The notes beneath the pieces were generated by a model, which worked only from the letters and a program-made list of their open reading frames with translations, had not been told where the DNA came from and ran no database searches. A program made the position numbers and the translations under genes. A DNA stretch of 64,000 bases from Salvia splendens (taxonomy: Eukaryota; Streptophyta; Magnoliopsida; Lamiales; Lamiaceae), in assembly GCF_004379255.2 (NCBI RefSeq), contig NC_056035.1:39188773-39252772 (forward strand), read 5' to 3'. Shown one piece after another: positions 50,815 through 63,220 of this stretch. Every line of letters begins with the position of its first letter. Positions within the stretch are counted from its first letter, which is position 1.

Positions 50815-51970
50815 TTTTGCAATTTCTGCGCTAAATTTGATTGAAGAAGATGAACAACTGCTGCACTCTGGAGATGATTTTAGGGCTTTATCATCTCTAT
50901 TGGGCCCTACGAATTGGGCTGGGCTATCTCCTCTGCTATATCATCAGTTTATATACCAGTATATTAAATTGATGTTGCAGCCATTAGTCATATTTTTAAC
51001 TCATAATACACTCAATTGTTTTTATCAGTAGAGTCTTATACTCACTCCGTCCCATAAAAATATGGGCGGATGAGATGTCACGGGACTTAAGATAAAATTG
51101 GTAAAGTAAGAGAGATGAGAAGAATAGTATGGTAAAGGAAGAGAGATGAGGAGAATGGTATGGTAAAGTAAGAGAGATGGGGAGAATGGTATGGTATTGT
51201 TGAGTTAGTGGATAGTGTGACCTATATTATTAAATTGATATAACTTTCCAAAAATGAAATGAACATATTTTTATGGGACGGACGAAAATGGAAAGTGCAC
51301 ATATTTTTATGGGACGGATGGAGTAGTATGGAGCAATTAAAATTAGATTGTCATTTTCTCACATATTATATATGTGGCCTTAAGACATTGTGTCATTTTA
51401 GTGTCATGTCTGATTTGTGTCATCGTCGTGTTGTTATCGTGTCATGTCAATATGAATTATACCGTATGAGTAATAGGTTCGTATTTGGCCATAATAGGTT
51501 GGTTGTTATCAAGTCAATCAGATAACATCATTCAATATGCACGTACAATTTGCCTAACTCAAATTGCAAGCTATATGGAAATATAGAGTACATAATAAAG
51601 ATGTTAGATGATGAGTAATGAATAAAGATTATTTTCATATTTAAACTAAAACTGAGAGGGGGCAATTCGATTTATAATACTAGCTTTCTCTTTAAAGATG
51701 ATATTTATAACAAATGACAAATGTTATAATGCAAGATTGATTAAAAAAAAGAAAAAGAAAAGAAAAAGAAAAAATTGTTGAAAGTCTCCAATTTTTAATT
51801 AGAGTTGGGGTATTTCCTTTTATTAAACGCGCAGGCCCTTTTTCGTCAATTAACAAATAACTCCCGCGCGCTAACTACCTTGAATCTTGATATGATCCGC
51901 CATTGATGAAGCAGAAGCAGCTCCATTTCAGTCCAAGCAACCGCCTCCGTCCTCAACAAATCCAATCCCC
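50815..51970. promoter_or_regulatory. Divergent promoter region between eIF3k and the pectin methylesterase
   Basis: The two genes point away from each other, so both promoters must lie in these 1.15 kb. The stretch is AT-rich and contains the MITE at 51041-51323 and an A/G-rich run at 51745-51775. No clear TATA box can be assigned to either gene. Confidence 0.5.
51041..51323. mobile_element. Stowaway-type MITE with internal 31-bp repeats and a doubled right end
   Basis: Ends CTCACTCCGTCCCATAAAAATATG and CATATTTTTATGGGACGGATGGAG, flanked by TA. A second copy of the right-end sequence (TTTTTATGGGACGGACG) occurs about 30 bp inside the true end. The interior has three tandem 31-bp units (GGTAAAGTAAGAGAGATGAG...) at 51100-51192. 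Confidence 0.87.
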
Positions 51971-53727
51971 ATGGATTTCAAACGCACCAGAATCAGCATC
52001 ACCATCACCATCCCCGGCTTCACCAAAACACGCACCAAGAGAATCATCACATTCCTCCTCTCCCTCACCATCGCCGCCTTGGTCCTCTCCATCTTCCTCC
52101 ACTTCTCCCACCTCCACCCCACCAACCGCCCCCTCTCCTCCGCCTGCTCCCACACCCTCTACCCCTCCCTCTGCCTCTCCTCCCTCTCTCCCTTCCCCAA
52201 CTCCTCCGACCACCTCCTCCCCCTCTCCCTCCACCTCACCCTCACCCGCGCCGTCTCCGCCCGCGCCGCCGCTGCAGACCACTTCTCCTCCCAACAACAC
52301 CCCTCCCCGCCAGCCCGCGACTGCGCCGAGCTCCTCGACCAGACCATCTACGAGCTCGAGTCCGCCCTGGCCGAGCTCCCCACCTCCCGGCCCCCGCATC
52401 GAAACATCAGGACGCTCCTCAGCGCGGCCATGACCAACGAGAACACCTGCATCAATGGATTCTTGGATCTCGAGGAGGTCGAAAACGGCCGCTATCTCGA
52501 GAACCTGCTGACGCCGGTCTCTCAGATGATCAGCAATGTGTTGGCGCTGATCAAGCACGTGGAGGGCCAAGAAAGTGTCAAGAATGTGAAGATGGTCACC
52601 GGAGAGGTGGCTGGATTGGCTAGGAGGAGGAGGAATAGGAAGAAGAGGAGATTGAGGGCTAATGTGGTGGTGGATTGTGGTGGGAGAGGGAGGTTTAGGC
52701 TGATTGGGGAAGCTGTTGCAGCTGCTCCAAACATGAGTGTGAAGACCTATGTGATCAAGATCAATAAAGGGGTTTATAGAGAGAATGTGGTGATCCCAAG
52801 AGAGAAGATCAACATCATGTTGGTTGGTGAAGGGATGAACTCAACCATCATCACTGCTTCAAGAAGTTTAGCAGATGGATTCTCCACTTTTGAATCAGCT
52901 ACTCTCAGTAGGTTTTTTTCATGTTTAATTCAATTAGTATGTATTGAAAATTGAAAATCAGACTTACTTCATTTCTTTTCTTTTCTTTTCTTTTCTTTTC
53001 TTTTCTTTTCTTTTCTTTTCTTTTCTTTCCTTTCTCAGCTGTGGTGGGAGACAAGTTCATAGCCAGAGACATCACCATACAGAACACAGCAGCAGCGGAG
53101 AAGCACCAAGCCGTGGCGTTACGCGTGACCTCCAACGCAGCGTTCTACCGCTGCAACATCGCCTCTCACCAGGACACGCTCTACGCGCACTCGCTGCGCC
53201 AGCTCTACCACGAGTGCACGATTCAGGGGACGATCGACTTCATCTTTGGGAACGCGGCGGCAGTGTTCAGCAAGTGTAGGATACTGGTGCGGAGGCCGCT
53301 GCTGGGGCAGAGGAACACCATCACGGCCCAAGGGAGGGAGGATCCGAACCAGAACACCGGGATCAGCCTGCAAAAGTGCACGATTGAGGCCGCGGCCGAG
53401 TTCAACTCGACGGAGAGGAAGCGTTTCGCGACGTACCTAGGGAGGCCGTGGAGGAAGTACTCGAGGGTGTTCGTTGCAAACAGCTACCTCGGAGACCTGA
53501 TACACCCTCGAGGGTGGCTGGAGTGGCCTCTGTATAGCGATGCGGATACTGTGGAGTACGTCGAGTGCAGGAACTATGGACCCGGTGCATCTATGAGGCG
53601 GCGGATCTCGTGGGGTGGATACCGGAACAACTGCACCGCGGAGATGGCGAAGCGGTTTGCAGTTGGAGAGTTCTTACATGGAGAAGATGACTGGTTAGAG
53701 TCAACTGTGATACCAATCTTTGATTAA
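51971..53727 (+). CDS. Pectinesterase with N-terminal inhibitor domain (PMEI-PME, type I)
   Basis: Removes methyl esters from cell-wall pectin after the pro-region is cut off. Two exons (51971-52907, 53039-53727) join in phase to 541 aa. A hydrophobic signal-anchor lies at residues 24-44, and the PMEI pro-domain with its Cys motif (SACSHTLYPSLCLSSL) at about 57-200. A very basic linker (RRRRNRKKRRLRAN) is the likely processing site. The PME domain follows with all family boxes: GVYREN, QAVALRV, SHQDTLYAHS, GTIDFIFGNAAAVF and YLGRPWRKYSR, including both catalytic Asp residues. The PMEI exon is very GC-rich, which makes long meaningless frames on both strands. The gene is divergent from eIF3k and convergent with the next gene. 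Confidence 0.94.
52976..53025 (+). repeat. (TTTTC)10 microsatellite in the PME intron
   Basis: Ten perfect TTTTC units directly before the 3' splice site (AG at 53037-53038). The repeat forms nearly the whole polypyrimidine tract of this 131-bp intron. Confidence 0.95.
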
Positions 53728-54124
53728 AAATGGATCAAATCCTGCTTTTTGCAGTGGCAATGTGGAGAATTATGCTTCTTGAAGTGTAAATAATACTACA
53801 ATTTTTGATGTGATTACATTCATCGTGGCTCTGTTACATCATGATTCTTTCCAAAAAAAAGTAGTACAAATATTTCTATCCTTCCAAACTACAGAAGGGT
53901 GTGTATATAAACTAGCAGAATGTTACAAATTAGTACAAGGTATATATCATGGGTACAACATTTAGCATACCCTTTTCATCTCAAAATTGGTTGAACATAC
54001 AACAGCTAATATCGCAACTACAGATCGAACGATTTTCCGAGGGTCGTGAGGGCGCAAGGAGTAGTATAGTCTGAACTGATCTCGAGCAGTACTCAGCTTT
54101 ATTTTCTCAGGAAATAGAGAGAAC
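53728..54124. other. Shared 3' flank of the convergent PME and hydrolase/CPBP genes
   Basis: Only about 400 bp separate the two stop codons, so the 3' UTRs lie close or overlap. No other feature is seen. Confidence 0.55.
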
Positions 54125-57100
54125 TTACTCTCTGATGACTCTGTTTCCTCTTTGCTCATGAATAGGCTGTTTAGGATACAAAATAGCTACCAAAACCAAA
54201 GAGAAGGCAAGCCCAACGACTCCACTAAATGGTTTAAAAGGGCGGACGCCAGCGACCCATAGAGGATAAGTGGGTTGATAAGACAGGAAGCCTCCAGTTC
54301 TTAAGATGAAATTAGAAGCCATTATCCCTGCACGGAGCCCAATTGGTATTGAGAGACTTCCTTGATTTCTTTGCCGGGCTCCTGAGAGACTTATGGATAA
54401 CAACCATAGCCCGGGGATTTCCAATAATGACCTGAGGATCATTTAAGCAACTTCAGAAATACTAGCAAGAATCAAGTTTAGAAGTGCAAGAGGAATAGAG
54501 TCACAAATACATATAATGAAGTTGCCACCATAAATGTTTATCTTGGTTAGGTTTAGTTGTTAGTAATAGTAGTGTGAACCATAAAGATGTCTACCTTTGG
54601 GATAAAGCAAACAAAAGTCCTGAGATAAATACTCCACGGTAAAATCCAGAGTCAGCAGCAATTTCTTGGGGCAACCATGAGAGGAAGAGCAATTCCTCCA
54701 CAGATGCAATGAGAGTTGCTGCTGCAGTTCCTCTAACAATCAGCAGAAGCATCCGTCCATATGCTTTCATTGACGCAACAGGATCTGAAGATGGTAAAGA
54801 CAGAGTGGTTGGCCAATGTAGATGTGCACTTCCAAGTAATGCATTGACAGTATGTATCAGTGTAACAAGGACGACTCCTCCAGCCAGACCCTTCAGACAA
54901 TCCTGCAACTGCAGGCATCACCATCATCACATATGTTAAACTGGATAATCAATACATTAAACGTTAATAAACTCAAGAGTTATATAGGGAGGTTTCATGA
55001 TGTTGAATCCATACCTTTGGCAGTGAAGCCAAATCAAACCCATATTGCATAAGAGGGTCATCATACTTGCGGATTCTTTTGCCCCACAGCATAATCATGC
55101 TCATGGTGGAGATGTAGAGGCCAGCAATACAAGCAAACTCAGCAATTTTAAAGGGATTCCTTGTTGCCCAATTTTGCACGAGTGTTGGAAGCAGAGGAAG
55201 AACAACAGGTGACCACAGAAGCAGCACCATAAAGACAAAGCCAAGGATCCTGTATTTATAAGAGCAGGATATGTCAAATACTTCTATTAGGAAAAATAAA
55301 TTGAGGTGCATACATGTTACAAGTATGCAGAAGCATGCTTTATTTTTCATAGCAAACTAATTAATTTGATGGACTTATAGTAAAGTACTATCACACAGAT
55401 ATACACAGGGTGTGCTTTAATGACATTCCTTTCTGTGCATTGCACAGGTTTAATAACAAAATCAAATGTAGGAATCCCTAAATTATGAAGACACCATACT
55501 ATCCAAAAAGTATTAATAAAGTTTACCTTTGAAACAATGGACGCTCTGAAAGGCGCAGAAATGAGATGAGTTTGTCAACTAAACTCATAGCCCCACGTAT
55601 TCCACCCCAAAGTAAAGCAACTTTGCCAATAAGCCTTATACCTCCCTTCTGTCCCAGTTCAGCAAGCATCGATACAATCCTATTTGACAGATCCAATAAC
55701 AGTTCAACAATCAACATTTTGACCACAAAGAAAACAACTCAAAGAACAAGCATTAATGTGAGGTGAAGTAAACAAACCAAACCTTTCATGATCAACTCCA
55801 CCATCTTCCTTCATAGGCACCACAGGACTAGCAACAGACATTGCTTTCTCGGCAAGGCTTGCCACAATATTGGTCTCGGTTTTCTTGTCCATTTCGTCTG
55901 GCTCGAAAGATCCTTTGCTCTGTTCTTCCTCATTCAAGGGTTCCTTCAAAGGTCGACAATTTTAGTACTCCAAAGCACATTGTAAAATTCAGGCAGCTCA
56001 AAAGGGTAACACTGCAAGCATTCACTAGATGCACTTACACATGCACAACTTATACAACTTATATACAGGTAGCGAAACGCACAGTCCAGCAGTATCAGTG
56101 ATAATATTGGCACGTTAAATACAGAAAAGCAGCACCATTCCGGATTTTCTCAACATATGGACAAATGCAAAGAAGGTGATTACTAGTCCAACAAATATAG
56201 ATAACAGTTGCAGCAAGTTAGATCCAATTGAAGTGGTATACGGCAGTCATCGATTAAATGCAAAGCGTCAGATTTTCCTTTTTATAAATTTTATTTATTA
56301 GGACTATAACAATTTGAGGGAAGTTCACGACAAAGCTCCGGCATGTGTTGATCGATTGTCATCAATGAAGTCCAGGCATAATCTAATATTACTATAAATT
56401 AAGCTCTATAGAAGAAATTATTATGTTGCCAAACAGACTAAGTGTTCAACTAGCCTCCCCTAGTTGAAAGGCAGTTACTACGCCAGGAGGGAGGTAGAAG
56501 AAAATGATGTCTTGCAAAGCCTTAGATGATCAAAGAAGCCCATAACTGGACTCAAAACAAGAAATTATAATGAACATACAAGCATTGTTCAGATGCTGAG
56601 TAGTTAAAGAAAGTTAGCTTACATGTTGATTAGCAAGTAATGCAGATGCCCCCAGAGCAGCTGTAACAGCACCCATTATAGCTTCAGAATTTCCATGATC
56701 AGTATCATCATCAGAAGTTTCTTCATCAATATAACTGGTGAAATTATCTTTACTTTGTCTTTCCTTTAACGACCTTTTCCTACTCTCCTTTTCACCAACT
56801 AGAAGAAGCCTCTCTGTTGGTTTATCAACCTGATCAAGGGTCAGAATCTGTTCATCATCACCATTCATTGCTGCCACATCAAAGAACTTTCTCAATGCAG
56901 CTAAACTTGACCCCAAGATAACACCAATAGGCAATACTGTTCTCAGATATTCCGTGTCCTCAACAGCAGATGAAATAGCTTTTACTACGTTCTCTCCGTC
57001 AAGGATGCCATGTTTCCCCTGAAGGTTACCGTTGCTTTTTTCCATATGATGCATCCCTTTTCCAGCTTCCACGGATACAGCATTGGCAACATACTCCATT

Positions 57101-60100
57101 TCTTCAGCAAGTTTGAGTTCCAAATCTTCCAGATCAAAAGCACTGACTCTACGTCCAACTTCAACCTCTAAACATTTTAATATGAGACTTTTGATGAGAG
57201 GTGTGGAACCATCAAATTTTCCCTCATCAAATTCAGCATTGTTCCCGATAGTACCCTTCTCAAGTTCTTCATTTGGGTCCTCAGATTTATCAGAATCTAA
57301 TATCATGTAAGATGGTTCAATAGTATTTTCACTATTCTTAGACCTTGGGTGGATTTCAGTCTTGTCTTCTCCATAATCAGTATCATTTTCAGTCTGCTCT
57401 GAAATCTTCCATTTTCCTTCTTCAGCAATGTAGTCTAAATATAATGCCGGTGGTTTATTCACACCCTGAGGATTTGCGTTTTTCATCTTCAAAGAAAGAT
57501 ACGTCTTGAGGTACTCTTTGTAAAGTGGATCAGCATATGGAAATCCACCTATATGTGTAGGAATTGTTTCTGAACTCCTACTCAAATCTGTCACAACATT
57601 CTCAGCTGGAACTTCTCCTGATGCAGGCAGAAAGCAGATTTCGCGTCCGGTCTTAACCTGGCTCCCTGTATTGGTTATGTCAGTGCTATTATAGTTGTAT
57701 GAACCCTGTGCATGATTCTGTCCTGCATTTATGTCCCAAGAGTGCTCTTTATCTTGCAAAGTAGTACCATCTGGATTACCAGACTCTGGGCTTTCATTGG
57801 CATTTGTTGTCCCTGAAGATCTGGGGTCATCCTGCGGAAGATGATTCTTGGACACGGAGCCTTTACTAAATTCCTTCACATCCACCACTCCATTACCTTC
57901 ACTTACACTTTTTTTGTTCTTCACTTCATCTACCATGTCACCCTTTTTCTCCTCCAACTGATCAATCATGCCCTCAATTACATTGAATACATTATTAACG
58001 GCAACTTGGGTTGAATCATCAAATCCTGTTAATGCATCAAATGCCTGAGAGACACTGAAGGTTGATGAATCACCCATATTTTGGCTTAAAGCAGATATTG
58101 GATCTTTTTCTTCCTTCCCCTGATTATTTTCTGCTTTATTTTCCATAGCAGGTGCCTCAGAAGTGGGGGGTGGACCAGTAGATTTTTCCTCTGTGTTGGG
58201 TTCAGCTTTTTGATCATTTGAAATATCACTTTCTTGCTCAATTTTTTTGTTTGTTGGGTCTGTATTACCTATACCAGAGCCTTCTTCCACTTTTTTTAGG
58301 TCAACAGTACCCTCCGCTACATCAGGGCCATCAAACATGCTGGATGAATCTTGTTTTGGATTTACTTCTGCCACAATTTCCTTATCAGAAATTTCGACAG
58401 TATTATCACCAGACTCATTAGATTTTCCCATCTCATTATGGGACCCATTACCAAGATCAGGAATGGGGTCACTCGCTTTCTCTATAATCTTTGGTGTCTG
58501 TTTCTCTGATTTCATATCCCTAGACGACATGTCAGGGCTATGATCAACACTAGAGGAACTGTCTTGAACGTCATTAGTCCTCTTCTTTTGGTCCAAGGCC
58601 TGAACATCTTCACCATGAATTGCTTTCTCTACTGCATCTTTGTCCAGCACCTTCGAGTCATATTTTGGCGCTTCCTTACTATTATGTCCTAGCTTCAATA
58701 GTTTATCAAAATTCAAATCAGATCCTTGACTCTGCAGGATACCAGAAACAGCAGTTGTGAGCTTTCCTCTAACATCATCAGGAACAGCATCTTGCAAAGC
58801 TTTCATTACGGTTTCTCCTTTACCCACAGCAGTGAAAACCTGCATATAGTTAAAAATATCCTCTAGCTTTTAAACATTTCAAAACAAAAAGATCATATAA
58901 GGTTTCTTTTTCTCTGGTTATTAAGACCACAATGAACTCTACATAATTTGTTTTTTTATTTTTTGTTTTTTATTTTTTTTGTTTTTTTATGTTTCAATAC
59001 AAGGAAAAATGAGTATTTATTAGTGACAAAGACCAAGCAAACTACAATGTTCCCTATAATTGATAGATATATCTCTCCCTTCTTGCCTCTACAACATAGG
59101 TAAACATGCCCTACCCAAACTGTACTAAGCTTAAATGATGCAGGACATTACCTTTTTCTTCTGTTCATCTGTCAGAGTATCAGGCATAGTAATGTCAAGC
59201 ATGTTCATGATCACTTCTGCAGTCTGTAGTACTTGTCCTCTTTCTACCTCAGAAGGAGTTATTACGTCCTCTATGGTTGGGTCAACAGCAGCATCAGGTC
59301 GTTCCCCCGCATTGTTGTTCTCTAGTTGCAATCCTTTGATATGCAGATGTCCTGTATCTTTGTTAGATTCTAATTGAGTTCCTGTGGCTATACCATTAAC
59401 CTGAAACATCCCCAACTGAGGATTTGTAGAACTTCCATCAGTAAGATTCAAGGCCCCACTAACTCCTTCCCTTCTAGGTGAAGCTCTTCCTTCCACTAGT
59501 GCTAAACCCTTTGATGGATTTATAGTGACATCAACATCTTTCAGAAGTGGATGTCGACCTTTCAGAAGTCCAATCTCCACAGCTGAGAGCCACTGAGGGT
59601 GAGCATTTTCTCCATAAAGTCAGTGCATATCAAAATATTATTGTAATAACTAGGACACAAAATTGCTCAAAACATATTTACCTCTAAAGCAAGGTGCTGG
59701 CACCAAGAGAAGGTTGATCTGTCATTCATAATTTTGCTAGATGGCTTGTAAGAACACAGAAGAAGGCTTGTATAGGGATTCTTTGCAATCAAACTCCGTG
59801 GGATAGAGAAGTATGGAGCTTTTATGTCATCATTCTGTGAATCAATCACAAGCACAATAGTTAAATCCAAGTGTAATTTGTTTGTATGCAATGCTATAAA
59901 TACAAGTACGGTAAAAGTCTGACTACTTATAAGCATACACAAATCTAGATGTACCAAAGTTCTGAAGAAATATAAGAGCACTCATTTTTAATCAGAATAC
60001 GGGATAAGATGTGATTCCAATATCTGAAATAAATAAATAAAAGTCTGTGCACCAATAAAATATAACAGCCAATAATCAGAGTGCCATAAATATATAACAA

Positions 60101-62539
60101 CCAATTACCAATCAGGCAAACTCAGAGAGAAAGTTATTAGCAGCATAAAAAGGTAGTAGTACAGTAAGGAAATAAAACCTGTATAAATAGAACAGGGACT
60201 TTCACTTTGTCGATTACATCTCGTGTGCTTGATTTTGCATAGAAGTCTTCAATGGTATCGTATCCATAAGAAACCATAGAAATTGCTCTCTCAAAATCGC
60301 GAACTGATGAGGCCGACAGTGCTTTTTCAACATCAAATCCTTTACTTCGGCCTTGAAATAATTCCTGAGTACGGAGTACATAGTTAGATGACAGTAGGAA
60401 AAAAAATCATAAGCAACATTGGAACAGATGATGAAATTGTAAAAATTCTTACAGAATAGTTTCAAGTTCAAAAATTATTTTACATTCTTGAATTTTATAT
60501 TTGACTCATATAAAATCCCTTTTTTGGCATGAACACTATCCACCAAAATAAGCATGATCCTAAGAAAGCATACTAGACAAGCGTCTGAGGCAATGCCTAG
60601 AGATGAAAACAACCTTGTTACATCGAAGTATCTCAATCAAGCCATCTGTTTGCCTCTGATCATAATCTGGATGGTAAACTGTGGACCTTGTGGCTTCCTC
60701 TAAGTCAAAAGGATTGTCTATACATATTGCAGCCGTTAGAGGTGTTCGCTCCCCAAATTCTGCCAAGTACTTCGTTAGCATGTTTGCACCATACCCCCAG
60801 CCAACTGCCATTAATGTTGTCCACGGCCTTCTCTTAATTAGGTACTGAACAGCTTTGGAGATATCATCACTATCAGCAGCAGTAAATAACCTAGATAGAT
60901 GAAGCAGTTATAGCATCACACTATCAACTTGTTTTGCCACAGAAACGAAATTATATTCAGGAAACTAAATGATTAACATTTTTATATTTGTTTCACCCAA
61001 AAACATCCTTAAAAAAAGTAGTACATGCTTTGTTAAACAACAAAGGCATTATCTATTTCTTATCTGCAAAAGTACATTATTTACGTCGACAGAACTGATT
61101 CACAGCTCAGATAAATCAAGCACTAGAGGATCTGCAGATTTTTTTGCAATACCTAATCGCAGTATATATTGATTGCACAGTTAGTGCAGACTGAGTCGTG
61201 TATACTTTACAGTGATTCACAAGATCTAATTAGATTCTCCGGTTTTTACCTCAAGAATTTCTCTGCGAACAGTTATCTGTGCGAGAAATATCCTAGTGGT
61301 AGGACTTCACCAAGAAACATTAGGTCCTAAACAAGTATGTCAGAGAAGCCTTCCTTCTAAGTTTCATTTTAACCAGTCCACCAAGTTCATTATTGTCCAT
61401 AGACAAGCCAAGACAGGGCTTTAAACCTCCACACAAACTCATCAAGTACTACAATTGAGAAGAAACAAATCACAAATTAAAATGGCATGAACAGTTTATT
61501 GCATGAGAATCAAGCTGCCACAGGCACAACTCAGGTTCGAATCAAGCTCCTAAACATAATCTTGGTAAAATTCAGCCTTTATATGCGCCCTAAGAGATTC
61601 CAATTCAGCCTTAATATGCACCCTACTACACTGAAGTTTGATGAAACTTTGTCTTGGACTATCAAGATCATGCATTTCGAATTTCTGTTCAATGTACACA
61701 AATCGAAATGGAAAAGCATATAATGGAGGAATATAACATCAACAAGTTGAAATTATACTCGGAGATGCTAACCGTGGAGTTGTCAATGGCGAGGTCGCAC
61801 ATCCCCTTGGATTCATGACCAGTGGAAATACACCTCTCCTCAAGCAATCGCACACGAAAGCCCTAATTTTTCTCTCACTGCTCCCCTCCGCCGTCCCCGG
61901 AACAATCAACACCGTGGTATCGAACCCCCGCTCCTCCTCCAAGTCCAAATTAGCCGGCCAATCCAACGAGAGGACTCCCCCATCCTCCGTGCCAATACAG
62001 AGCCTCTGATACACCAATTTCTCATCCTCGCTTCCACCACTACTCTCAGCCGGATGAATTATTCTCCCGCTGTTCAATTTCACATAATGCCTATCCTCTT
62101 TCACAAGCTTCTCGCTGACATTTTCCATCAATTCATTCTCGGGGAAATCAATAGACGGACACCGCAACGTCACGAACCGATTAAACGGCGTCGGACTTGT
62201 GAACAGGATCCATTCCCCAATATCAGAGCTCGAATTCGTGGCTGATTTAGGGTTAGGAAGCAATTTAGGGGTTTTAGAAGAGAGGAACAGAGCGACGCCG
62301 GAGGCGAAGCCGACTGCGGGGGCGAGCAAATCAAGCGAACCGACAGAGAGGAGCTGCGAGAGAAAGCCTTGGACGAGGTTATCGAGAGGCGGCGGCGCGG
62401 AATTGAACTCGCAGCGGACGGTGGGTGGCTTGAGACGGCGGCGCTTCCATGCGCGGGGATGCTGGTATGGCGGTGTACCATGTCGGTGGATAGATGACGG
62501 TGGGAGGAGGAATACAGACTGGCCAGACGCTAGGGTCAT
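54125..62539 (-). CDS. Large alpha/beta-hydrolase (EMB8-like) / CPBP membrane protein fusion, probably plastidial
   Basis: Eleven exons (62539-61773, 60890-60614, 60364-60179, 59834-59682, 59592-59152, 58839-56623, 55943-55783, 55679-55527, 55249-55015, 54908-54595, 54431-54125) join in phase to 1736 aa, close to what I recall for the Arabidopsis relative At2g03140. The N-terminus is Ser/Arg-rich and poor in acids, like a chloroplast transit peptide. The hydrolase region (about 180-470) has TTVLIVPGTAEGSSE, VFPLVMNPRGCATSPLTTPR and VGWGYGANML. A 740-residue exon codes for an acidic, low-complexity linker. The last 340 residues contain several membrane segments and a CAAX-protease-like (CPBP) domain, EELLFLSWLPQEIA to GLWLLSISLSGARQRNQGSL. 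The elbow serine (Gly288) and the Arg of EExxxR (Leu1606) are missing. Function unknown. Confidence 0.88.
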
Positions 62540-63220
62540 AGCAGCTGCGGGCGACGGATCAGCGGCGGAGCTGGTGGTGGCGGTGGAGAGTATGCATGAG
62601 TGGTTCGGTTTGACGGTTGGGAATTTTGGCGCGTTGTCTGCAGTTAAGTCGTGTGCGGTTCTCTCCGCTTTGGCGAGTTCTCGATTGTCTGGTGCCTTCT
62701 ATTACGAAATGATGTAATGAAAATATTAATGTCAAATTAAATCAACTTTACGTAAAATGTGGGAGATATAATGTTTAAGATCTCGAAATTTGTTAAAATA
62801 AAACTAACTAAAGTTTTAATGCTTGCTGCAATTGAAAACAAATCAGTCTATTTTAAACTTTGGAATGTGGTTCTACATTAAAAAAATGGAACAAGAAATG
62901 TCATTTTCGGGCTTATGGAGTTCCTAGAGATTTTGAGAAAGAGCATAACATAAAGGTTGACATGACATAAAATAACATAGATACCATATAATTTGAAATG
63001 ATAACATAAAAAGATAACATAGTGAAAAATAGAGAAAATCAAAATATTTGTGTAGGTGCATCGAACACATAGCATCATTTCCTCCTCTCAAAAAACAAAC
63101 ATTTTATTTTCCAAACATTCTTCGAGAATACAAACATATAAATAGCTTTTCACATCTATTTTTTTTTTCATTTAGCGTGTACCACATATTCAAATTGAAT
63201 AGTGTTATAGTTACCGATAA
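62540..63220 (-). promoter_or_regulatory. Upstream region of the hydrolase/CPBP gene
   Basis: The first 200 bases are GC-rich and probably contain the leader; the rest is AT-rich. No TATA box or other site can be assigned with confidence. Confidence 0.4.

Noticed and set aside
51903..52570. Long second-frame Ser/Pro-rich ORF and antisense Gly/Glu-rich ORF over the PME 5' exon
   Set aside because: Shadows of the GC-rich, low-complexity PMEI exon; the PME frame carries all the recognisable motifs.
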